This document shows, piece by piece, positions 6,128 to 12,644 of a stretch of 14,867 nucleotides of DNA (position 1 is the stretch's first letter; each line of letters starts with the position of its first letter). Position numbers and translations under genes: made by a program. Origin of the DNA: an uncultured Alistipes sp. (GTDB lineage Bacteria; Bacteroidota; Bacteroidia; Bacteroidales; Rikenellaceae); assembly GCA_900769745.1 (NCBI GenBank), contig CAAGHX010000218.1, positions 1-14,867 on the forward strand. The letters run 5' to 3'. Below the pieces are notes generated by a model. The model did not search any database and was not told the DNA's origin. It was given only the letters and a program-made list of their open reading frames with translations.

Positions 6128-7186
6128 ATGAGAAAGCCTCTATTTTTTATCGCTACCCTACTCGCTGCGGTGCTTTGCTTTGCATCGTGCGACAATTCTT
6201 CGCTACCTCGCGCCACACAGGCCGAGATGGAGCAGTTCAAAGCCGCCGGCGACAAAGTCTTTGCCGACGTGTGGGGCGACCCAGGAAATGTATTGCACAG
6301 CCTTATGGTGCTAAAGGATGGCAAGGTGGTTTATGAGCATTGGGACATAGGCTACTCGCCTGAGCAGTTGCACGTTATGTGGTCGGTGAGTAAGACCTTC
6401 ACAGCCACAGCTATTGGCTTTGCCGAACAGGAGGGATTGCTCAAGACCTCAGACCTTGTAATCGACTATTTCGATGCCGACGAGCTCCCTGCCGAGCCAC
6501 ACGAATGGCTCAAGAAGATGACGCTCCACGACCTGCTGATTATGTCATCGGGCTGGACCGACTACATCTACGACGCTATGAAGGGCAAGGTGGAGAATTG
6601 GGTTAAGACTCAGCTCGCTTCGGAGTTCCACTTCGAGCCAGGCACGCAGTACCACTACAATAGTATGAATACCTACCTGTTGTCGGTTATCGTAAGCAAG
6701 GTAACGGGTAAGAAGATGGTCGATTACCTCGACGAAAAGCTCTTCACGCCGCTGGGTATCGAAGACTACTATTGGTGTGAGTCGCCACAGGGCTACAACA
6801 CAGGCGGCTGGGGCCTCTACATCACCACCGAGTCGTTTGCCAAGATGGGACAATTCATACTCCAGAAGGGCGAGTGGAAGGGCGAGCAGTTGCTCTGCGC
6901 TGAGTGGTTCGACAAGGCCACCTACCCCCACATTATGCAGTATCAGAACAAGGTTACCGATCCAGCCCGCTTGGAGGAACTGAAGAAGTCGCGCAACCAG
7001 TGGGAGCAGGGCTACGCCTACCAGATGTGGAACTGCACCGACGGTGCTGTGCGTATGCACGGTGCACACGGCCAGCTGGGAATCATCTTCCCCGACAAGA
7101 ATGCCGTTGTGATTGCCACCGCATATTCGGGCGACACAAAGAAGATGCTCGACTCAATCTGGGAGAATCTCTATCCTCTGTTTTAG
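6128..7186 (+). CDS. Exported serine hydrolase, beta-lactamase/PBP4-like lipoprotein
   Basis: A 352-residue protein with a lipoprotein signal: MRKPLFFIATLLAAVLCFAS then C21, the expected lipidated cysteine. The mature part is a serine beta-lactamase-fold domain (class C/DD-peptidase relatives). The nucleophile motif is SVSK at 86-89, within HVMWSVSKTFTATAIGFAEQEG. The second motif is YNS at 177-179 (GTQYHYNSMNTYLLS) rather than the classical Y-x-N, a variant seen in NylB-like members. The third motif region is HGAHGQLGI at 311-319. It should act in the periplasm or outer envelope on a peptide, ester or amide substrate, which I cannot specify. Resistance to beta-lactams should not be assumed. 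It sits alone between two strong terminators. Confidence 0.88.
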   Translation: MRKPLFFIATLLAAVLCFASCDNSSLPRATQAEMEQFKAAGDKVFADVWGDPGNVLHSLMVLKDGKVVYEHWDIGYSPEQLHVMWSVSKTFTATAIGFAEQEGLLKTSDLVIDYFDADELPAEPHEWLKKMTLHDLLIMSSGWTDYIYDAMKGKVENWVKTQLASEFHFEPGTQYHYNSMNTYLLSVIVSKVTGKKMVDYLDEKLFTPLGIEDYYWCESPQGYNTGGWGLYITTESFAKMGQFILQKGEWKGEQLLCAEWFDKATYPHIMQYQNKVTDPARLEELKKSRNQWEQGYAYQMWNCTDGAVRMHGAHGQLGIIFPDKNAVVIATAYSGDTKKMLDSIWENLYPLF

Positions 7187-7208
7187 AGCAGGATTTTAGG
7201 CATAAAAT

Positions 7209-7249
7209 AAGGGTTGCCCGACGTGTTCGTTGGACAACCCTTTTTATTT
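7209..7249 (+). terminator. Strong intrinsic terminator after the serine hydrolase
   Basis: AAGGGTTG (7209-7216) pairs with CAACCCTT (7235-7242). After one mismatch an inner CCGACG/CGTTGG stem is capped by TGTT. A TTTTTATTT tail follows. Confidence 0.85.
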
Positions 7250-7257
7250 ACATTGAC

Positions 7258-7274
7258 TCCTACAAGTTGTAGGA
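7258..7274. repeat. Perfect 17-bp palindrome at the edge of the repeat block
   Basis: TCCTACAA, a central G, and TTGTAGGA form a perfect inverted repeat. Its right half overlaps the left end of repeat unit 1 (7268). It is a second, separate symmetric element after the terminator; its role is unknown. Confidence 0.6.
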
Positions 7275-7372
7275 CAAGAGCTATTTTTAGGCCCTCGAAA
7301 CCAGAAAACCGCAGTTTACTAAGCGTATGTGAGGAATTCGAGAACGAGCAAGATGCCAAAAGAGCCTTGCTA
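7268..7372. repeat. 105-bp intergenic repeat, copy 1
   Basis: This unit recurs 123 bp downstream at 7391-7495. Its last 49 bp (7324-7372) are identical to 7447-7495; the left part is diverged but alignable, with CAAGAGCTATTTT shared near the start. The outer ends are roughly inverted (CAAGAGCTATTTT against AAAAGAGCCTTGC), as in small palindromic or MITE-like intergenic elements. No transposase is present. Confidence 0.75.
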
Positions 7373-7390
7373 TCCAAAACTCAAAAAGCA

Positions 7391-7495
7391 TGTAGCAAGA
7401 GCTATTTTGAAGATTGCCGAAGTTCGAGAACCCGCAGCATACTAATCGTATGTGAGGAATTCGAGAACGAGCAAGATGCCAAAAGAGCCTTGCTA
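7391..7495. repeat. 105-bp intergenic repeat, copy 2
   Basis: Second tandem copy, 18 bp after copy 1, ending 10 bp before the cyuA stop. Downstream of it TGCTAA (7491-7496) and TTAGCA (7506-7511) form a small stem across the cyuA stop codon. The repeat's inverted ends may therefore also serve as the 3' boundary of cyuA mRNA. The rest of 7187-7505 holds no gene I can support. Confidence 0.75.
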
Positions 7496-7505
7496 AATGT
7501 TTTTA

Positions 7506-8792
7506 TTAGCACTTGTTTGTCATAATATTAAGAATAAGCGCATCGGTTTCATTCATACCCTCACGTCCAATAGTTGTAAGGTTACGAATAGAACGGTCCA
7601 CATCCTCGTCGATGATACCCTCGAGCTTCGACACACAACGGTGCTCCATAGCCATCATTGCCGACAACACAGCTGTCGAGACACCACTCGCAAGCTTCAG
7701 TGCGCAGCTTGGCTTTGCTCCGTCGCAAATCATACCCGTAAGGTTGGCAATCATATTCTTCACAGCCATAGCAACCTCCTCAAAGCCACCGCCCATCAGA
7801 TAGGTGATACCGCAGCTCGAACCTGCCGCCGCAACCACACAACCACACAAGGCCGAGAGGCGACCCAGACTCTGCTTGATGTAGATAACTGTAAGGTGGC
7901 TGAGCATCAACGCACGAACCATCTGCTCCTGCGATGCACCGCACTCCTCGGCATACACCACAACGGGCAGAGTGGCTGTAATACCCTGATTACCACTACC
8001 CGAGTTACTCATTACAGGCACCATAGCTCCACCCATACGGGCATCGCACGCGGCTGCTGTGTAAGATATAATGCGTGAGAAGATGCTATCGCCCATAACC
8101 TTCAACTCTCTATCGCCACGCAGTGTGCGACCCAACGAATGGCCATAATCGTTCACAAAAGCACCCTCGGCAGCCGACTTGTTCAGACGCTTAGCCTCCA
8201 AGATAAACTCAATCTCCCCGAGAGGCGACTCCATAGCAAACTCATAGACCATACGCAGAGTGAGCTCCTCATCGTTGCAGCTCTCGCCTGCACTCTGCTG
8301 GCTTCGGGCGTCGAGCAACACCTGCTCGTCCTGCTGCAAGAAGACGAAATTGGTGTGACCACCCGAGATGATTGCCACAGCACGCTTCTGGCCCGCTACG
8401 ACCTCCACCTCGATATAGAGTTTCTCCTCGATACCGGGCTTCAAATCAATCGAGATACCGCGCTGGTCGATATACTCCTTACCCTGCTGCACAGCCTGCT
8501 CGTTGGCATCCTTCAACACCTCCAAGCCATACTCCGAGCGACCAACCAATGCACCCAAAGCGATGGCGATGGGTAGGCCTATCATACCTGTTCCGGGGAT
8601 TCCCACACCCATAGCATTCTTGAGGATGTTGGCGCTGAGCTGCACATTGATTTTTTCGGGCTTCTGACCCAAGAGCTCGGTTGCTCGTGCCACACACAAC
8701 GATACAGCGACGGGCTCGGTGCAACCTATCGCAGGAACGACCTCACGCTTGACAAGGTCGATGATTGCTTTGCGTTTATCAGATGATAACAT
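7506..8792 (-). CDS. cyuA: L-cysteine desulfidase family protein (CyuA/YhaM, UPF0597)
   Basis: The protein belongs to the CyuA/YhaM (UPF0597) family, related to the serine dehydratase alpha-chain. Members break L-cysteine into pyruvate, ammonia and sulfide using an oxygen-sensitive [4Fe-4S] cluster. Diagnostic blocks, in order, are PAIGCTEPVAVSL near the N-terminus, GIPGTGMIGLPIA, LEVLKDA, ISGGHTNF, DARMGGAMVPVMSNSGSGNQGI, and LTGMICDGAKPSCALK near the C-terminus; its cysteines are cluster-ligand candidates. The open frame can be extended 27 bp to a TTG at 8819, but that codon lies inside the -7 promoter element, so I place the start at the ATG at 8792 (428 residues). It is a single-gene unit with its own promoter and a palindrome that could bind a regulator. 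Cysteine as substrate is inferred from the family. Confidence 0.9.
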   Translation of the reverse strand: MLSSDKRKAIIDLVKREVVPAIGCTEPVAVSLCVARATELLGQKPEKINVQLSANILKNAMGVGIPGTGMIGLPIAIALGALVGRSEYGLEVLKDANEQAVQQGKEYIDQRGISIDLKPGIEEKLYIEVEVVAGQKRAVAIISGGHTNFVFLQQDEQVLLDARSQQSAGESCNDEELTLRMVYEFAMESPLGEIEFILEAKRLNKSAAEGAFVNDYGHSLGRTLRGDRELKVMGDSIFSRIISYTAAACDARMGGAMVPVMSNSGSGNQGITATLPVVVYAEECGASQEQMVRALMLSHLTVIYIKQSLGRLSALCGCVVAAAGSSCGITYLMGGGFEEVAMAVKNMIANLTGMICDGAKPSCALKLASGVSTAVLSAMMAMEHRCVSKLEGIIDEDVDRSIRNLTTIGREGMNETDALILNIMTNKC

Positions 8793-8816
8793 AATTGCTC
8801 TGTTCACAAATTTCGA

Positions 8817-8847
8817 CAAAGTTACAAACTGTCGTTGATTATATCAA
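8817..8847 (-). promoter_or_regulatory. Bacteroidetes-type promoter for cyuA
   Basis: On the minus strand TTG (8847-8845), 20 bp, then TAACTTTG (8824-8817) fit the Bacteroidetes consensus exactly. Transcription would begin around 8810, about 20 bases before the ATG at 8792, which decides the start codon. Confidence 0.72.
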
Positions 8848-8848
8848 C
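8834..8848. promoter_or_regulatory. Palindrome over the cyuA -33 region, possible operator
   Basis: GTTGAT and ATCAAC are perfect inverted halves around TAT. The right half contains the -33 TTG of the cyuA promoter. The placement suits a repressor site, but no regulator gene is adjacent. Confidence 0.4.
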
Positions 8849-8866
8849 ACCCAAGCTGCAAATAGA

Positions 8867-8905
8867 CAAAAAATTTAGGGCTCACTCTCCCGAGCGTGCC
8901 CTAAA
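8867..8905 (-). terminator. Intrinsic terminator after the acyl-CoA ligase
   Basis: On the minus strand TTTAGGGC (8905-8898) pairs with GCCCTAAA (8881-8874), with a partly paired interior (CTC/GAG). TTTTTTGT follows. This closes the ligase transcript before cyuA. Confidence 0.8.
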
Positions 8906-8970
8906 CACCAATACACAAATAAAACCGCATATAACTGTTGTATAGTCAGAAATAGCGTTTTGGATTATCA

Positions 8971-10608
8971 TTAGCTATAGAGGAATCGTTTGATTGAACG
9001 CTTAGGCGTGTGCTCAAACTCCTTCTCCATAATCTCAATCTTAGAAATCTGGCTGTACATTGGCAACTGCTTGTTCAACTCCTTGCGGTTCTCCTCCATT
9101 GCAGCTGCGAGCTCCTCCTTCGACATACCATCGGCAGCCTCCTGTGCAACTGCTACCAAAGCTACCAAGATGTTGTTGCGGCATACAACCAACGACTCGG
9201 CGATATAAGGCATAGAGTTGATCTTACCCTCAATCTCCTCGGGATATACGTTCTGACCGCTTGCAGTAAGAATCATACACTTGCTACGACCCTTGATGAA
9301 GATGTTACCCTGCTTGTCGATAATACCCAAGTCACCAGTACGCAAGAAACCGTCCTCGGTAAATACCGCCTGAGTAGCCTCTGGGTTCTTGTAGTAGCCC
9401 TGCATAACGTTAGCACCCTGAACCTGAATCTCACCTACTACGCGAGCTGGGTCGTTAGAGTCGATACGAACTGTTACATTGTCCACAGCACGACCGCAAG
9501 AGCCCAAACGGAATGTCTCCCACGATGAGTAACCGATAAGTGGAGCGCACTCGGTCATACCGTAACCCACTGTATATGGCAAGCGAATCTTACGCATAAC
9601 AACCTCAACAGGGCGGCTGATAGCTGCACCACCGATAACAATAGAGCGCAAGTTACCACCAAAGATTGTCATCAACTTCTCACGCACCTTGCCATAGATA
9701 ATCTTGTTGATGCCAGGGATAGCTGTCAAGATTCGCATCATTGGAGTGCTGAGTGTAGGCATAACCTTGTTCTTGAAGATCTTTTCCAATACCAATGGCA
9801 CTGTGATAAGCAAGTAAGGCTTGATGTCGGCCAACGCCTGCAACAATACCGATGGAGTTGGGGTCTTACCCAAGAAGTAGATGCGTGCACCACCGCACAA
9901 TGGATACAAGAACTCAAATGCCATACCATACATATGAGCCAATGGCAACATCGACATAAGAGTATAGTCGTCCTCAACTGGAATGTTGTCCAAACCAAAC
10001 TTGATGTTTGACGAAAGGTTGCGAGTTGTAAGCATCACACCCTTTGGCGAGCTTGTTGTACCAGAGGTGTAGTTGATGATTGCCAAATCGTCCAAATCGC
10101 CGAAGGTGTAGTTTGTAACCTCCTCCTTCTTCTCTGCTGAGAAGACCTTAGGAATGTTAGCTGTGCACTTAGCCACGACATTTGCGATGTCGCAGTCGCG
10201 ACCATAGAGAGCTGAGAAGTCATCAGTTGAGATAGCTGCTGCCAACGATGGCATATTCTCGGCCTTCATCTCCTCCCACATCTTACGCTCGGTGAGCAAT
10301 ACCACACTACCAGAGTGTGCCACCAAGTTCTGAATATCCTGATTTGCGAAGTCGCTCAAAATAGGCACCGCAACGGCACGATAGCTCACAGCTGCGAGGA
10401 AACCGATAGCCCAGCGTGCGCTATTCTTAGCTGCCAAAGCTACGTGGTCACCTGGCTTCAAGCCCACCTGCTCAAAGATAGCGTGAAGACGATAAATCTC
10501 AGTTGCGATCTCTGCAAAAGTAAATGTTGTACCGCGATAGTCGCTCAACGCGGGAGAGTCCCAACGACGACGCATTGTCGATTGGAATATTGACAAATAG
10601 TGTTGCAT
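8971..10608 (-). CDS. Long-chain fatty-acid--CoA ligase-like AMP-binding enzyme
   Basis: The 545-residue protein belongs to the ANL adenylating superfamily. The P-loop motif is INYTSGTTSSPKGVMLT (178-194), followed by PLAHMYGMAFEF (222-233), the A5 motif YGMTECAP (349-356), TGDLG (424-428) and KGRSKCMILTASGQNVYPEEIE (439-460). This set fits long-chain acyl-CoA synthetases: fatty acid plus ATP plus CoA to acyl-CoA, at the inner face of the membrane. An acyl-ACP synthetase activity is an alternative. The extreme C-terminus reads TPKRSIKRFLYS; in the A10 motif a serine seems to stand where the catalytic lysine is usual, with lysines two residues either side. It is transcribed alone, between the LytTR terminator and its own; a near-consensus GATATTTG at 10676-10669 is the best -7 candidate. 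Confidence 0.9.
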   Translation of the reverse strand: MQHYLSIFQSTMRRRWDSPALSDYRGTTFTFAEIATEIYRLHAIFEQVGLKPGDHVALAAKNSARWAIGFLAAVSYRAVAVPILSDFANQDIQNLVAHSGSVVLLTERKMWEEMKAENMPSLAAAISTDDFSALYGRDCDIANVVAKCTANIPKVFSAEKKEEVTNYTFGDLDDLAIINYTSGTTSSPKGVMLTTRNLSSNIKFGLDNIPVEDDYTLMSMLPLAHMYGMAFEFLYPLCGGARIYFLGKTPTPSVLLQALADIKPYLLITVPLVLEKIFKNKVMPTLSTPMMRILTAIPGINKIIYGKVREKLMTIFGGNLRSIVIGGAAISRPVEVVMRKIRLPYTVGYGMTECAPLIGYSSWETFRLGSCGRAVDNVTVRIDSNDPARVVGEIQVQGANVMQGYYKNPEATQAVFTEDGFLRTGDLGIIDKQGNIFIKGRSKCMILTASGQNVYPEEIEGKINSMPYIAESLVVCRNNILVALVAVAQEAADGMSKEELAAAMEENRKELNKQLPMYSQISKIEIMEKEFEHTPKRSIKRFLYS

Positions 10609-10754
10609 TGTGATTTGAATGTATATTTATTTTTCGTTATTTGCTTCTACGGTGTGATTTCACGAATGCAAATATCGGCTACGCGCACGAGAAGTGAAAA
10701 TTTTTGTGATATTCGGCCTGTTGGTGTGGCGAAATCCCTATATGGGGTAAAATT

Positions 10755-10791
10755 CCATAAAATAGGGGCGAAAATTTTCATTTCCGCCCCT
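10755..10791 (-). terminator. Intrinsic terminator after the LytTR regulator
   Basis: On the minus strand AGGGGCGGAAAT (10791-10780) pairs with ATTTTCGCCCCT (10775-10764), with one G:U pair, around a GAAA loop. ATTTTATGG follows. The T tail is short, but the stem is very strong. Confidence 0.7.
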
Positions 10792-10822
10792 TATTCTAAT
10801 TTATCCCACACAAAATATGGCT

Positions 10823-11716
10823 TTATACATTATCTACAAGCCATTTGTTTATAGCCCCCGCATAGGTCTTCGAGATGGGGACTTCGGGTACTCCGTCGAT
10901 ACCAAGCTCAACGAATACACCCTCCTTCTCGCGACGCATAACCTTCACCAATTCGAGGTTCACGACATACGAACGGTGGCAACGCTGGATGTGAGTTGCC
11001 GAGAGTGAATCGGCAATATTTTTGAGCGTGTTGCGCACAAGAATCTTCTTTGGCGAGTTGTTGTTGAGATACCACACACAGACATAGTTGTCGGCCGACT
11101 CCAGCAGAATCAGATTCTCGCGACGAACCGACAGACGCATCTCGCCCTTATCATCATAAATCTGCACATAGGCAGCCTTCAGCGTGGTCTCGTCCTCGGC
11201 CAGGCGCTCACGTATGCTGCGCAACTGAGCCACCCTCTCCTGCCAAATGAAATAGATGTAACACATCGTATATGGGATAAGCAGAATAAGGAAGGTCTTG
11301 ACCAACGAGTTGCGGAAGATAGTGACGAAACCCTTATCAGGCTCGATAGCAAAACCCGCAAATGTATAGAGCATAGCCATCACCAGAAGCTCGAGAGCAA
11401 TCCAGGTGATATATGTCACATACGAGATTGGGTGCTTGCGTGTGTAGATACCCATAATCCAGCGGCTGACAGCTGCCACAGCCATACCAATCAAGATAAG
11501 GCCCAGAGTGATAAGCTGCACAACGAGCTCTCGCGACTGAATATTCAACCACGACAGCACACGCCCCTGGGTATCGATTTGGTTAAAATCGAATGGGCTA
11601 TATATCGAAATAAACAACAAAGCGAAGATAGGCACAAAGATTACCATTGCGACCTGGTTCGACTTCTTGTATATAAACGATGGTATAGGTGTCATTCTAT
11701 CAAATTTATAGGCCAC
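10823..11716 (-). CDS. Membrane-anchored LytTR-family DNA-binding regulator
   Basis: The 297-residue protein has four hydrophobic segments at about 22-39, 65-88, 98-121 and 138-158, then a charged coiled stretch (160-182). A C-terminal LytTR domain spans about 190-293, with LILLESADNYVCVWY (202-216), VRNTLKNI (227-234) and HIQRCHRSYVVNLELV (242-257). LytTR domains bind DNA direct repeats and usually act as response-regulator outputs. Here the domain is fused to a membrane module instead, as in other Bacteroidetes, so a membrane or envelope cue may be sensed directly. The start is GTG at 11716, or ATG at 11695 (290 residues). It begins 24 bp after the thioesterase stop and very probably shares its transcript. 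A strong terminator follows. Confidence 0.85.
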   Translation of the reverse strand: MAYKFDRMTPIPSFIYKKSNQVAMVIFVPIFALLFISIYSPFDFNQIDTQGRVLSWLNIQSRELVVQLITLGLILIGMAVAAVSRWIMGIYTRKHPISYVTYITWIALELLVMAMLYTFAGFAIEPDKGFVTIFRNSLVKTFLILLIPYTMCYIYFIWQERVAQLRSIRERLAEDETTLKAAYVQIYDDKGEMRLSVRRENLILLESADNYVCVWYLNNNSPKKILVRNTLKNIADSLSATHIQRCHRSYVVNLELVKVMRREKEGVFVELGIDGVPEVPISKTYAGAINKWLVDNV

Positions 11717-11740
11717 GCGGCCCGATTGACTACAAAACTA

Positions 11741-12475
11741 CTACTTCAACTCCAACGAGAAGCGGCACAAAGCATCACCCTCGGCGTTGCGATACTCATA
11801 GGCATACGACGCCTCGCCCTGGCTGGCAAACAACGACAACGAGTCGCCATAGCGTGCCTCACGCATAAAATTGATATCCATACGCAGAGCATTCATCTTC
11901 TCCACCTGCTCTATTGGCATCGAATCGAAGATGATATCGATGTAACGCATAGTGTTCATATGGCGGTTGAAGTCGATATCGCTATAGACCACCTTATGCT
12001 GCGCGATAGGCTCGCCAACGACACCTGCCAGACGACGTGGACGCTCGCAAGGCGATGGAGCATCGACCATATGACCCTCGTGAGCCTTTGCCATAACGCT
12101 CATATCCACTGGCATACGAGTAGAGTAATCAAGCATACACCACTGCGACACAGCACGACCAAACTCCTGACCATCAGCATCGAAAAGCGTGAAGTTACGG
12201 GTTGACGAGAGGCGGTTATAATCGCTAATCCAAGTGTTGAGTGTAATCTGCTCAAACTGCTTGGGGAGTTTATCGAGCTCAAAGCAGATGCGCGACAGCA
12301 CCCAACCACAGTTGTTCTGTGCCAAAAACTCCACTCCAAAGCCACGACGGTGAGCATCCTCACCAGCAGCACCCAAAATCAAATCAAACATCGACGATAC
12401 GGAGATGCGGTCGGTAAAATCCACAAGCTTGGGCTCTACAATATATTTAAATACACTCTTCTCCATAATACTCAT
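11741..12475 (-). CDS. Acyl-ACP thioesterase
   Basis: The 244-residue protein resembles bacterial members of the plant FatA/FatB acyl-ACP thioesterase family (two hot-dog repeats). The first repeat holds FDLILGAAGEDAHRRG (30-45) and CGWVLSRICFELDKLP (56-71). The second holds YSDIDFNRHMNTMRYIDIIFD (164-184), with N170 and H172 matching the catalytic Asn/His of the family. It releases free fatty acids from acyl-ACP in the cytoplasm. Alternative start: M4 at 12466. It has a near-perfect promoter and is followed after 24 bp by the LytTR gene. The acyl-CoA ligase two genes downstream could re-activate the released acids, but that link is inferred. Confidence 0.9.
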   Translation of the reverse strand: MSIMEKSVFKYIVEPKLVDFTDRISVSSMFDLILGAAGEDAHRRGFGVEFLAQNNCGWVLSRICFELDKLPKQFEQITLNTWISDYNRLSSTRNFTLFDADGQEFGRAVSQWCMLDYSTRMPVDMSVMAKAHEGHMVDAPSPCERPRRLAGVVGEPIAQHKVVYSDIDFNRHMNTMRYIDIIFDSMPIEQVEKMNALRMDINFMREARYGDSLSLFASQGEASYAYEYRNAEGDALCRFSLELK

Positions 12476-12491
12476 TATATCTTAATCACTG

Positions 12492-12523
12492 CAAATATAC
12501 GATTTTTTGATAAAACCAACAAA
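12492..12523 (-). promoter_or_regulatory. Bacteroidetes-type promoter for the thioesterase-LytTR operon
   Basis: On the minus strand TTTG (12523-12520), 20 bp, then TATATTTG (12499-12492) match the consensus exactly, 16 bp before the first ATG (12475). The leader would be very short, consistent with a start at 12475 or 12466. Confidence 0.72.
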
Positions 12524-12545
12524 ATCACTCCACTCCGATTGCGAC

Positions 12546-12587
12546 ACAAAAAAATGAGGCTGCATAACAACACTGCCAGCAGCCTCA
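12546..12587 (-). terminator. Intrinsic terminator after the FAD oxidoreductase
   Basis: On the minus strand TGAGGCTGC (12587-12579) pairs perfectly with GCAGCCTCA (12563-12555). TTTTTTTGTG follows. It lies directly upstream of the thioesterase promoter. Confidence 0.85.
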
Positions 12588-12644
12588 AATATTCTCACTC
12601 CTTCCTACAGGACAGAATGTGTATAACAACGGGGATTTTACCTC

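Noticed and set aside
7268..7495. CRISPR array
   Set aside because: Only two units of about 105 bp with an 18-bp gap and no cas genes; repeat and spacer sizes do not fit.
7214..7525. Small plus-strand protein covering both repeat copies
   Set aside because: It begins inside the terminator hairpin, has a duplicated peptide only because the DNA is duplicated, and overlaps the end of cyuA.
7497..8078. 193-codon plus-strand frame over cyuA
   Set aside because: A shadow of the well-supported cyuA coding strand.
11701..11708. Internal promoter for the LytTR gene (TAAATTTG on the minus strand)
   Set aside because: No -33 element at 19-21 bp (nearest CAAA on the plus strand gives 24), and it lies between two candidate start codons in a 24-bp operon gap.
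11432..12205. 257-codon plus-strand frame over the LytTR and thioesterase genes
   Set aside because: It crosses the gap between two recognisable minus-strand genes and shows no family motif.
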